A stretch of DNA of 19,009 bases from DATKZH01 sp964505295 (GCA_964505295.1 CAZDHR010000094.1:1-19009); one strand, 5' to 3'. Counted from the first letter of the stretch, positions 1 through 7,183 are shown. The notes: generated from the sequence alone by a model not told the origin. Numbers and translations are program-made.

Positions 1-387
1 GGGGAACACGTCGCCATACCAGTTGCGGCTGACGGTAGCGACCTGGTCGGGGACGACGACGTGGAGCCGTTGGGCCGGCTCGTCCCAGGCGAGCAGCACG
101 CCCGCCTCCGAGTTGTGCATGTCGGCCACCACCGAGAAGAAGCCCACGATCCGCTCGATCATCGCACGGGGCATCTTCGGGTAGGCCACTTTCAGGAACG
201 TGTCCTGCCGGGCCAGCGCCGAGGGCCAGCGTCGCGCGGGCACGCAACTGCGGAAGAACTTGTGGTTGCGGCAGACGAACAGCCCGTCGCCCGTCATCAC
301 GTAGAAGAACGTGTCATCGGGCCAGGCCATCCGGGGCTGGGTCTTCAGGTAGATGGGGGTGATAGGGCCGCTTTCGGGGCGCGTCAC
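1..387 (-). CDS. JAB/Mov34-family protein, N-terminal part (PRTRC-A-like), cut by the window edge
   Basis: An open frame begins at a GTG (385-387) and continues to the left edge without a stop, giving 129 residues. A purine-rich AGGGAG lies six bases upstream of the GTG and decides the start. The visible part includes FFYVMTGDGLFVCRNHKFF near residues 27-45, then VGFFSVVADMHNSEAGVLLAW, then a VPDQ...VSRNWYGDVFP segment. I recognise this as the N-terminal portion of planctomycete and PRTRC-type JAB (Mov34/MPN/PAD-1) proteins. In that family the metal-binding HxH...SxxD lies further downstream, so it would fall outside this window. The presumed role is a metalloprotease that processes or removes the ubiquitin-like proteins encoded upstream. 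It is the last visible gene of the operon, 42 bp after the Prok-E2_D-like gene. The family call comes from recalled similarity of the N-terminal segment; the catalytic motif cannot be seen. Confidence 0.7.
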   Translation of the reverse strand, partial: MTRPESGPITPIYLKTQPRMAWPDDTFFYVMTGDGLFVCRNHKFFRSCVPARRWPSALARQDTFLKVAYPKMPRAMIERIVGFFSVVADMHNSEAGVLLAWDEPAQRLHVVVPDQVATVSRNWYGDVFP

Positions 388-429
388 GACAGACTCCCTC
401 GTATTCGGGTCAACGAGCGGGGATGGGGA

Positions 430-1311
430 TCACTTGGGCTTACGGCGTCGCCGGTTGAACATCATGCGCGTCAGATCGCTCACGCCGAGGGCTCCCCCGT
501 CGGCGATGCCGCGGTAGGCGTACATCCGGTCGATCACCTGGCGGAGCGACATGCCGGTCGTCAACCAGCCGATGTCCAACACGAAGAGCGGGTCCTCTTC
601 GGTGGCTTTCTCCCAGTCCTCCACGGTCGCCACGCGCCGATCGACGCCGGTCGACTCCGTGAACCAACTGCTGCCCTCGTGCTCCTCGGATGAGTAGTTG
701 AAACCGCTCTCCAATAAACACTTCATTAACACCTGGAACCCGGTTCGCATGCGCTGCTTCGAGTCGCGACAGCGGGCGACGTGCTCCGGGCTGATTTTGG
801 CCGTGCAGATCCACGAAAGCGGCTTGCCCTCCTGGGGCGTGAACTTCGAGCAGTTCAACAGGGCCGGGTAGAGCAGCTCGTCGGTTTCGTCGTTCAAAGG
901 GGCCGTGCGGAAGAAGCACTCGTTCTGCGGACTGAGCATGTCGCCCTCGAACGCCGCCAGCACGACCACGTACGGCAGCGCGATCCGCACCGCGCGATAC
1001 TTGGTCTCGGGGCCGAACCGAGCCGGCGAATCGTCCGCGATCCACTTGAAGTTGTAGACGCGCGGGGGCGTCTCGTGCACCCAGATGGTCGTAGGGCCCT
1101 TCGAGTCGAGGTACTTGATTCCGTCGGGCAGGACGATGCGGCGGCTGGTCATCCGTCTTCGGTTGACCTCCTCGAGCAGGGCGTCGATCGTCATCGTCGC
1201 CGTCTGCCCCTCCGGCGAGACGGCGCGGACTTGATGGCCTTCAATGGTGATGGGGTCCATGGGGTTTGTTTCCCGTTGCGGGGGACACACTTCATGCAAG
1301 GGCGTTTGCAT
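430..1311 (-). CDS. Prok-E2_D / PRTRC system protein B-like E2 homologue
   Basis: This 293-residue protein resembles PRTRC protein B (prokaryotic E2 family D), a divergent relative of ubiquitin-conjugating enzymes. The supporting block is residues 108-170: VRIALPYVVVLAAFEGD, then ECFFRTAPLND, then LLYPALLNCS, then LSWICTAK. PRTRC-B proteins have the equivalent LPYVV...FF..APL...YP.L...C pattern. Cys169 in the WICTAK stretch is the best catalytic-cysteine candidate, with Cys154 as an alternative. The C-terminal half is helical and ends in a basic tail (RRRRKPK). The ATG at 1311 has AGGA five bases upstream. An alternative ATG at 1260 (MDPITIEG) has a weaker site, so 17 N-terminal residues are uncertain. 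It follows the PRTRC-C-like gene, with a long palindrome in the gap, and precedes the second JAB gene, which matches the order of partners in PRTRC cassettes. Thioester transfer activity is inferred. Confidence 0.72.
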   Translation of the reverse strand: MQTPLHEVCPPQRETNPMDPITIEGHQVRAVSPEGQTATMTIDALLEEVNRRRMTSRRIVLPDGIKYLDSKGPTTIWVHETPPRVYNFKWIADDSPARFGPETKYRAVRIALPYVVVLAAFEGDMLSPQNECFFRTAPLNDETDELLYPALLNCSKFTPQEGKPLSWICTAKISPEHVARCRDSKQRMRTGFQVLMKCLLESGFNYSSEEHEGSSWFTESTGVDRRVATVEDWEKATEEDPLFVLDIGWLTTGMSLRQVIDRMYAYRGIADGGALGVSDLTRMMFNRRRRKPK

Positions 1312-1352
1312 TGGTTTCCTGTCGAACCCTGCACGGCAGACGAGCCCCTTCC

Positions 1353-1380
1353 AAGCCCAGGGGTTGCAACCCCTGGGCTT
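1353..1380. repeat. Perfect 28-bp palindrome between two operon genes
   Basis: The 28 bases read identically on both strands. Each arm is AAGCCCAGGGGTTG and its complement, centred between 1366 and 1367. It sits in the 105-bp gap between the ubiquitin-fold gene and the Prok-E2_D-like gene. As RNA it would form a strong GC-rich hairpin just upstream of the latter's start. There is no adjoining U-run, so it does not look like an intrinsic terminator. It may be a REP-type interspersed repeat, an mRNA stabiliser or processing site, or a protein-binding site. Confidence 0.85.
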
Positions 1381-1416
1381 CGAGGGAGCAATACGGGGGC
1401 GTTGGCTGCGCAGGAT

Positions 1417-1740
1417 TCAGTGGTCGCTTGTGCAATCGCCCGACCCCTTCTCGCCCGCGTGGCGGACGAACATCAGCATCTGGCCGGGCCGGCAGACCGC
1501 GTCGTCGCCGACGGCGTGGCCGTCGATCTGCGCCTGGCTGTGCGGGTCGATGTCGAACCGGTCGGTGTACCGCGCCCGAATCTCGCCCACGGTCATGTTG
1601 CCCACGGGCAACTGCTCGGTGTGCAGCCCGTGGTTGACCGTGACCAATCCACCGGCGCCGCAGTTGTCGAAGACGTCGTCCTGGGCGCCGGGGCCGGGCG
1701 TGAACGTCTCTTGGTGTCTGGGTCGCGTGGTTTCGAGCAT
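1417..1740 (-). CDS. PRTRC system protein C-like ubiquitin-fold (ThiS/MoaD-like) protein
   Basis: This 107-residue protein has a likely disordered N-terminus (about residues 1-28). A beta-grasp-like core follows: VTVNHGLHTEQLPVGNMTV, then a helix EIRARYTDRF, then AQIDGHAVGDDAVCRPGQ and MLMFVRHAGEKG. The final strand and the Gly-ending EKG resemble PRTRC protein C, whose members typically end in a GTKG-like tail. Here eight residues (SGDCTSDH) follow Gly99, so if it is a modifier it would need trimming to expose the glycine. That is a plausible job for one of the operon's two JAB proteins. The start ATG has GGAGG six bases upstream. The gene lies between the degenerate AAA+ gene and the Prok-E2_D gene. 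Assignment rests on size, fold pattern, tail and context rather than strong sequence identity. Confidence 0.7.
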   Translation of the reverse strand: MLETTRPRHQETFTPGPGAQDDVFDNCGAGGLVTVNHGLHTEQLPVGNMTVGEIRARYTDRFDIDPHSQAQIDGHAVGDDAVCRPGQMLMFVRHAGEKGSGDCTSDH

Positions 1741-1809
1741 GGCTATCCTCCTTTCTCGTTTTGGGATACAGAACAGGGTGCACGATCCGTGGGATTCCGT
1801 CCGGTGTCC

Positions 1810-3009
1810 CTATTCCGGCCATTGACTTTGCATCACCGCGATCACGTCGTCGGGGCCGAGCTGGGATCGGCCGGCCCAGGCCGCCTCGGCCAAGGCGGCT
1901 CCGAGCAGACCAACCGCGGCGCCCGGCTGCGACGCCCCTTGCCCGTCGGTCATCCGCACGGCCGCCTCGATCGCCGGCTCGCTGACCTCAATCTCGTTGG
2001 CTTCGGCCAAGCGGCGGAGGACATCGATCGTCTGGGCCGTTTCGGGCGGGGGCACATAGACGGCGACGACCCTGCGGGCGGTGGCTTCGTCGTCGCGCAG
2101 CCGGGCCAACGCCGTTTCCGACCGGACCGTGGCGAACATCCGCAGCCCGCGCTCCAACGCGCCGGCCAGCAGGCAATGGCTGATCGGGGAGCCGGTCAGG
2201 CAGGCATCGAGGTCGCGCACCAACAGCAGCGAGCCGTCGCGGTCGGCGGCGGCGTCCAGAAGCCGCATCAAGGCGGCGTCGACCTCCTGGGCGAAGATGC
2301 AACCGGCGGCCAGCCCGGCGGCCGACACGCGCAAGACCTGCGTGACCATGCCGGCTTCCAGCAGCGGATGGACCGCAGCCAGCATCAGGTGGTCCAGCCC
2401 GCAGCCGGCCCTACCCCACAGCAAAGCGCTGCGGGGCAGGGTCGACCGGGTGGGGAGCACGGCAAGCTGTCGCGCGAGGCCTTGGCGAAAGCTCTCGGCG
2501 TAGGCCCTGCCGGCCATCTCGCCAGTGACGGGCTCTGCGACCGCGTCGAGCACGCTCGTCGCCGCCTCGGCCAGGGTCCGCGCTCGCATTTCGACGATGC
2601 GCCGGGCGAGCGCGGCCAAGGGGGAACCGAGGACCCCCAGCGCCGAGCAGACCGCCTCGTTGACCGTGCCCGGCAGCGGCGGCAACCGCAGTCTCCGCCA
2701 GTTGCGCCGGGACGGCCCGGCCAAAATCGTGTTGACCGTGCGGTCGGGGCCGTGGTAGGCCAGGTCGCCGTCGACGTAGACGGTCGCGCCCGACTCCATC
2801 CCCGTGCGTTGAAGGAGCAGGTTGGTTCGGGCCTTATTGAAACATCCCTGGGCGACCGGCACCGCGTGAAACCGCGCCGTCCACGGGTTCAGCGCCTCGG
2901 CGCGAGCCTGGTGCTGCTCCAGCAGGGCGGCCAGCCGGGGGTCCAACGCGGCCGACCAGCTTTCGGGGGGCGGGGGGCCGCGATCCGTATCTGACTTGGA
3001 GGCGTTCAT
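1810..3009 (-). CDS. ClpA/ClpB-like AAA+ domain protein with degenerate nucleotide-binding motifs
   Basis: This is a 399-residue protein. The last 220 residues follow a Clp/Hsp100 AAA+ module. There is a Walker A-position loop GRAGCGLDH (199-207), a Walker B-position strand SLLLVRDLDACL (260-271), a sensor-like MFATVRSET, and a block LRDDEATARRVVAVYVPPPE matching the ClpA/B pattern in which an arginine pair precedes V.V..P. A small helical lid follows (TIDVLRRLAEANEIEVS...). The Walker A lysine and threonine are replaced by Leu205 and Asp206, so ATP hydrolysis is unlikely in the canonical way. The N-terminal ~190 residues are not recognised. Its ATG overlaps the stop of the ARC-like ATPase gene (ATGA, 3006-3009), so the two are probably translationally coupled. 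It may act as an inactive partner or adaptor for that ATPase; this is inference. Sequencing error is unlikely because the frame is intact throughout. Confidence 0.72.
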   Translation of the reverse strand: MNASKSDTDRGPPPPESWSAALDPRLAALLEQHQARAEALNPWTARFHAVPVAQGCFNKARTNLLLQRTGMESGATVYVDGDLAYHGPDRTVNTILAGPSRRNWRRLRLPPLPGTVNEAVCSALGVLGSPLAALARRIVEMRARTLAEAATSVLDAVAEPVTGEMAGRAYAESFRQGLARQLAVLPTRSTLPRSALLWGRAGCGLDHLMLAAVHPLLEAGMVTQVLRVSAAGLAAGCIFAQEVDAALMRLLDAAADRDGSLLLVRDLDACLTGSPISHCLLAGALERGLRMFATVRSETALARLRDDEATARRVVAVYVPPPETAQTIDVLRRLAEANEIEVSEPAIEAAVRMTDGQGASQPGAAVGLLGAALAEAAWAGRSQLGPDDVIAVMQSQWPE

Positions 3010-4769
3010 GGGCTCCTCTCCAACTGGAAGGGCAGGACCGACGGCTGGTCGAGCCGGCGCACCGTCCCCACGCGAGCGCCGTCGGGGATGGTCAGGTAAT
3101 GGTGGACGTTGTGCAGGTTGAGCTGGTCGACGAGGCTGCGGATCTGCCGGTGGATGCTCTCGACCACCATCTCGGCCGTCACGCCCGGGGCGTCGCAGCC
3201 GTGCAGCTCGGCGCGGCAGGCTTCCCGGGCAGCTTCCTGGACGGCCCGATCCACCAGCGCGCCGGTCATCAGGTCGCGCCGGTAGCGGACGTCTGGGGTG
3301 GTCGACCCAACATAGGTGATTTCCACTTGTCCGGGGTCGTGGCCGTTTTGGGAGAAGAGCCAGTCGGTCACCCGGTGGAGCACGCGGCGCTCGGCCTGGT
3401 CCTGCTCGCCCAGGTCGGCCCGGAGCTTGAGGCCGCGTAGGTGTTTTTCCAGCACGGCGATGAACCCCCGGCGGCTGAGCCGGCCGAAGCTCTCGGTCGT
3501 GCCCCCCACCCTCCGGGCGAGGGCCGTATCCACCAAATCGGGGAAGTTCGTGGTCGCCAGCACGATCACCAAGCGGTCCCGGAGCCTAGGGTTATTCACA
3601 TCAAGCCGTTCCAGGGCCGTCGCTTGAACGCGCTCGCCGATCGGCTCGCCGGTGCCGCGGGCGCGGGCCAACGCGTCGAACTCCTCGCAGATGGCCAGCA
3701 CGGGCGCCCGGTGCTCGGTGCCGTCGCAACCGACGAGCGGCTGGTCGGCGATCTCTTCCACCTCGTCGAAGAATCGGGCCAGCCGCTTCTCCGAGTCGCC
3801 GAACCACTTGGTGTAAATCTCCGAGGTCCGCAGCCGGAGGACGCGCGGCGGCAGCTCGTCGACCGGAATCCCGGTCACCTCGCTCATCACCTCGTACATC
3901 CTCCGCCAGAATGCGAAAATACTTAATGTTTTACCCGATCCGCTGACGCCGTGAAGGAGCTTCGTCTGAGCGACGCGAATCCGGTAGTCGGCCCCGATCT
4001 CCGGATGCTCCATGCACATCCGAACGTGGTCGGCCAATTCGTCGATGTAGGCGGGCGGGCAGCCGACGTCGCGGGCGACGACCACGTCGGGAACCGGCTC
4101 ACGGACCAGGTACCAGTAGTGCGACAGGCCGTCGGCCGGCGGAATGTAGTCGACCGCGATGCGGCGGCGGCTGTCGACCAGGAACTTGCTTCCCGGCGGG
4201 ATCTCGATCGCCGCCAACTCCTCGGCCAGGGCCTCCGAAAGCTGGAACACGTGCGGCTCGTGGTCGCGGACCACGACTTCCACCCGCTCGTCGTCGAGCC
4301 GCCGCTCGAACCGGGCCTCCTCGCCGATGGCGATCTGGCCGGGGTCGCGGCCCAGGATGGCCTTGGCCTGGCCGTCCAACAGCACCAGCTCGCCGCGGCG
4401 GAGCGACTCGGCCAGCTTGGAGTCGGGGACGACCGGATAGACCGTGCCGCCGTCTTCCAGGGCGACCCGGGCGCGGGGCGCGTTCCCGTCGGCGCCCGGC
4501 GGAAGCATCCCGAAGAACATCCCCGATCGCAGCGGCCCGTTGTGGAGCTCCTCGATCAGGGTCGAAAGCTCCTTGATCTTTTTCTCGTAGACGGCCTCCC
4601 CGTTTTGCTTGGCCGCCAGGTCGAACAGGCGGTTCATCGCCGCCATGTTGTCGGGGCTCGGCTCCATGCAGAGATGAGCCGTCATGTGCATCCGGTGCTC
4701 CAGGGGAATCGACGCGTCGGTCAGCGAGGCGACCATCTCCTGCGGCTGGTGTTTCTTTTTGGGGGGCAT
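3006..4769 (-). CDS. ARC/Mpa/PAN-like AAA+ unfoldase (proteasomal-ATPase type)
   Basis: This 587-residue protein is laid out like proteasome-activating ATPases. A short helical segment (about 60-76, YEKKIKELSTLIEELH) is followed by one or two OB-like beta regions (about 85-205), then an AAA+ core. Walker A is GVSGSGKT (274-281). The pore-loop position reads YTKWFGDSEKR (319-329), giving the aromatic-hydrophobic-Gly pattern (Trp322-Phe323-Gly324) used to thread substrate. Walker B is VLAICEEFDAL, so Glu362 replaces the usual Asp while Glu363 is kept. Sensor-1 Asn408 lies in ATTNFPD, and Arg419-Arg420 are the arginine-finger candidates. The C-terminus (FQLERSP) lacks the HbYX/QYL motif that docks ATPases onto a 20S core, and no 20S subunit genes are in the window. 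With flanking JAB and ubiquitin-fold genes, it probably unfolds or remodels modified proteins. The start ATG has an AGGAG nine bases upstream. Confidence 0.87.
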   Translation of the reverse strand: MPPKKKHQPQEMVASLTDASIPLEHRMHMTAHLCMEPSPDNMAAMNRLFDLAAKQNGEAVYEKKIKELSTLIEELHNGPLRSGMFFGMLPPGADGNAPRARVALEDGGTVYPVVPDSKLAESLRRGELVLLDGQAKAILGRDPGQIAIGEEARFERRLDDERVEVVVRDHEPHVFQLSEALAEELAAIEIPPGSKFLVDSRRRIAVDYIPPADGLSHYWYLVREPVPDVVVARDVGCPPAYIDELADHVRMCMEHPEIGADYRIRVAQTKLLHGVSGSGKTLSIFAFWRRMYEVMSEVTGIPVDELPPRVLRLRTSEIYTKWFGDSEKRLARFFDEVEEIADQPLVGCDGTEHRAPVLAICEEFDALARARGTGEPIGERVQATALERLDVNNPRLRDRLVIVLATTNFPDLVDTALARRVGGTTESFGRLSRRGFIAVLEKHLRGLKLRADLGEQDQAERRVLHRVTDWLFSQNGHDPGQVEITYVGSTTPDVRYRRDLMTGALVDRAVQEAAREACRAELHGCDAPGVTAEMVVESIHRQIRSLVDQLNLHNVHHYLTIPDGARVGTVRRLDQPSVLPFQLERSP

Positions 4770-4794
4770 CGGCAGATTCTCCTCCCGGTCCGTT

Positions 4795-5964
4795 CTAGTC
4801 CGAACGACCGTTCCCGCCGGCTTCCCGGGTCGGGTCGAAATCCGAAATCACATAAAACGCCCGCTGCTTGAGGCGGTTCTCCCGCAGACTGAACAGGGCG
4901 TGGACGTGCTCGCCCCGGGCGTTGAGCCCGAAGATGTGACACACGTGCCACGGCTGCTTGGCAAACACGGCTTGCGACCAGGTGCGGTCGTCGTGGGAGA
5001 CGAACACGCTGGTTAACTTGCACTCATGGGCCTTCTCGCACTCCTCGCACGAACCGCCCGGAAGGACGTTGTGCCCGTGGGCCTGCCCTACGATGCGGTA
5101 CGCGCGCGTGGCGGGCTGCGACTGTTTGGCCCGGACCACCGTCTGGATGCGTGCCCAGGTCTTGCCGGTGTACTCCAGCGACAGGCTCGACCCCTCGGCG
5201 TCGCGGGCCTCGAGCACGTCGCAAATGACGACGAAGAGCTCGCCGGTTTCCGGGCAGGAGCAGAGCGGCCCGACGAGCACCCCGCCGGTCTCCGTGGGCG
5301 GCTGGTCATCGGCTCCTTTTCGGGCATAGCGTTGGGCTCGCAGCAGGGCGTCGGCCGTGTAGAAGATGGGCATCACGCGGTCGTCGACCTTGCCCACCGT
5401 CTCGGCACGCTCCACCAGCGGCCCGATCGGCACCGTCAAGCACTCCAAGGGCGTGTGCCTGGCCGTCACCGTGAAGTGCAGCCCGCAGTCGCCGGCCTCG
5501 GGCTCCGCCGGCCGGTGGCCAATCGCCATTTCATAGAAGTAGAGGTCCTCGGGCCTGAGGATCTCGGCGCCGAGCAGGGCCTGCGAGGCCCGGGTGGCGA
5601 TGTCCTGGAACGCGTGCGTGGTCGGCTGCATGGAGCGGGCTCGGCCTTCGGGGTCCGACGCCTCGAACACGAGCTTCTCGACCTTCGACCCGGCCCCGTC
5701 GGCCAACCGGGCCGTAATCTGAAACGAGAGCGCCTCATAGGGCACGTCGGGCCGACCGGCCCGAAGCCAGCCGTCCAACCACAGTTGGGCATAAATGTCG
5801 GCGACGTCGCTATCGAGCACCGGCTCCCGGGCGATCTCGGGCCCGCCGTGCTCTCTGCGCAACACGACCGTCAAATCGGTAGGCCGGACCCTCATGGCGG
5901 CCGCCTCGCTCGCGGTCGCCTCGATCGCCTCGGTCAAGGCCGCATGGTCACTGTCGCTGCTCAC
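4795..5964 (-). CDS. JAMM/JAB (MPN+) metalloprotease, candidate deconjugating enzyme, with Cys-rich insertion
   Basis: This is a 389-residue protein. Residues 1-190 form an unrecognised N-terminal region. The JAMM domain starts near residue 200: Glu225 in TETGGVLVG, His296 and His298 in GQAHGHN, and Ser323-x2-Asp326 in FVSHDD. This is the E...HxH...SxxD zinc signature of Rpn11/AMSH-type isopeptidases. The HxH-to-Ser gap is longer than usual and carries Cys306, Cys309, His313 and Cys315, likely a second metal site. I chose the GTG at 5964 because GGAGG lies eight bases upstream. The open frame continues back to 6057, but there is no comparable site there. It follows the YukD-like ubiquitin gene and lies 25 bp before the ARC-like ATPase gene, an arrangement reminiscent of the Rpn11-ATPase pairing. 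Removal of the ubiquitin-like modifier is inferred. Confidence 0.85.
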   Translation of the reverse strand: MSSDSDHAALTEAIEATASEAAAMRVRPTDLTVVLRREHGGPEIAREPVLDSDVADIYAQLWLDGWLRAGRPDVPYEALSFQITARLADGAGSKVEKLVFEASDPEGRARSMQPTTHAFQDIATRASQALLGAEILRPEDLYFYEMAIGHRPAEPEAGDCGLHFTVTARHTPLECLTVPIGPLVERAETVGKVDDRVMPIFYTADALLRAQRYARKGADDQPPTETGGVLVGPLCSCPETGELFVVICDVLEARDAEGSSLSLEYTGKTWARIQTVVRAKQSQPATRAYRIVGQAHGHNVLPGGSCEECEKAHECKLTSVFVSHDDRTWSQAVFAKQPWHVCHIFGLNARGEHVHALFSLRENRLKQRAFYVISDFDPTREAGGNGRSD

Positions 5965-6083
5965 CGTGTAATCCTCCCGGCGTGTACGCCACGGATCGCT
6001 TGTGTGCTTTCGAGGTTGGTTGGATGGGGCGGGGACGGCGAGCCGCCCCCGCCTCACATCCGGTCGCTGGCGCGTAGGGGTTC

Positions 6084-6362
6084 TTAGCCCAAATGGGTCT
6101 TGGGCGTGACCGTCAACTTGACGTCGGTCGCGCGATTGACCTGCTCGCCGATCGGCTTTTCGTCGTCGAGCAGGGCACTGTTGGAATCATCGCGCAAACC
6201 CCACGGGACGTTCGCCGGCAGCGACATCCGCGATGCCAGTGCCTTCGCAACCGTCCCCGCGGGGAGCCCGCACGCCACGTCGTCGACCTGGACCCGATGG
6301 GTCCCGGTCACGTCGGCGGCCTCGAACCGCAACACGCCAGCATCTCCCTTTCGGTCACTCAT
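6084..6362 (-). CDS. Small ubiquitin-fold protein (YukD/EsaB-like), C-terminal glycine
   Basis: This 92-residue protein shows a plausible beta-grasp pattern. There is a beta strand pair VLRFEAADVTGTHRVQVDDV, a helix AGTVAKALASRM, then WGLRDDSNSALLDD, EKPIGEQV and a last strand DVKLTVTPKTHLG. The middle WGLRDD...LLDDEKPIGEQ part resembles the loop in YukD/ubiquitin-like proteins in which a residue pair is followed by a 'default' or 'initial' strand. The chain ends exactly on Gly92, so it could be adenylated by the ThiF-like E1 without processing. It has a single Gly rather than the Gly-Gly of ubiquitin. Its ATG overlaps the stop of the preceding 274-aa gene (ATGA, 6359-6362). GGAGG lies ten bases upstream. 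The gap to the JAB gene is about 120 bp. It is the most likely modifier for the E1-E2-RING set encoded just upstream. Confidence 0.72.
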   Translation of the reverse strand: MSDRKGDAGVLRFEAADVTGTHRVQVDDVACGLPAGTVAKALASRMSLPANVPWGLRDDSNSALLDDEKPIGEQVNRATDVKLTVTPKTHLG

Positions 6363-7183
6363 GAGGATTCATCCTCCTTTCTCTGAGCGGCTTCCCAGGC
6401 ACGACACGTCACGCGAGCGTCGCTCAAGAAAGCCACGGACCAAAGGGACCAAGAGACTACCCACCGGACGGCGTCCAAGCCGATCGGAACCAGCGCCTCC
6501 AGCACGCCATGAGGCGCCCCGGTCAAATCGACCTCGGCCCGGACTTCAGGCCGCTGGGGCGCCCCCTCCATTCCGACCCTCACCATGCGCCACCGGCTCT
6601 GTGCGTCGGCCAGCACGCGCCCGAGCCAATCCCGCCGGGCCGGGGAGATCTCGTCCGGCAACTCCCCGGCCAACGGGAACGAGATCGCTAGCCGGCTCGG
6701 CTCGTGGATGAGCGATCCCTGTCGCAGAAGCGGCCCGGACTGGATGACCAGCCCCCGGCTCGGGACCCACGCCTCGACCTGCTCTCGCGGCGGACTCGTC
6801 CAGCCGTCGGGCACGTCGCCTTCGACGGTGGCGGCGGCCCAGTCCAAACAGGCTCGGAGAGGATCGTCGGCCTCTTCGCGGTCGTCGGCCCACGCATCGC
6901 CGCCTTCGATCGCCGCAAGCGGCAGATGAAACTCGCACCTGGCGCGTTTCGGCTTCCGCGGGACGACCATCTTCCACAGGCCCGGCCGCCCCAACCGGCC
7001 CGTGAGCATCTCGGCCTCCGGGTCGGCTTTCGGTTCGGCCTTCGTGCGCACGGTCACCCAGCGCCGGTCGAACGCGACGCGCAAGCCCCGGTGGCGGCAG
7101 CCCGAGCCCCCTCGCACACGGCCAAACCCGGCCGCCTCGACCGCCGCCTGCACGTCTCGGGGAGATTGCACGTTGGTCTCCAT
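6359..7183 (-). CDS. Unrecognised 274-aa protein of the ubiquitin-like operon
   Basis: I do not recognise this protein. The ATG at 7183 has GAGGAG about eight bases upstream, 27 bp after the E2 gene, and the stop overlaps the start of the YukD-like gene. The N-terminal third is rich in basic residues (RVRGGSGCRHRGLRVAFDRRWVTV). The middle has a cluster of acidic residues (GDAWADDREEADD). The C-terminal half alternates strands and helices (GLVIQSGPLLRQGSLIHEP, ISFPLAGELPDEI, WRMVRVGMEG, VRAEVDLTGAP) and ends in an amphipathic helix (LDAVRWVVSWSLWSVAFL). That C-terminal layout is loosely like YbjN or secretion-chaperone folds, but I would not assign it. There is no signal peptide. Its position between E2 and modifier suggests an accessory factor, for example a substrate adaptor or modifier-binding protein; that is inference. 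Confidence 0.75.
   Translation of the reverse strand: METNVQSPRDVQAAVEAAGFGRVRGGSGCRHRGLRVAFDRRWVTVRTKAEPKADPEAEMLTGRLGRPGLWKMVVPRKPKRARCEFHLPLAAIEGGDAWADDREEADDPLRACLDWAAATVEGDVPDGWTSPPREQVEAWVPSRGLVIQSGPLLRQGSLIHEPSRLAISFPLAGELPDEISPARRDWLGRVLADAQSRWRMVRVGMEGAPQRPEVRAEVDLTGAPHGVLEALVPIGLDAVRWVVSWSLWSVAFLSDARVTCRAWEAAQRKEDESS

Noticed and set aside
781..2994. Plus-strand 737-codon open frame across the operon
   Set aside because: It is antisense to the E2_D, ubiquitin-fold and Clp-like genes, has a low-complexity Gly/Arg/Gln/His-rich product, and no ribosome binding site; it arises from GC-rich codon use.
3006..4769. Evidence for a full Pup-proteasome locus
   Set aside because: No Pup, PafA, Dop or 20S subunit genes are present, and the ATPase lacks the docking tail.
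5965..6057. Longer start for the JAMM protein
   Set aside because: The extra 31 residues are low-complexity and the GTG at 5964 has a strong GGAGG site.
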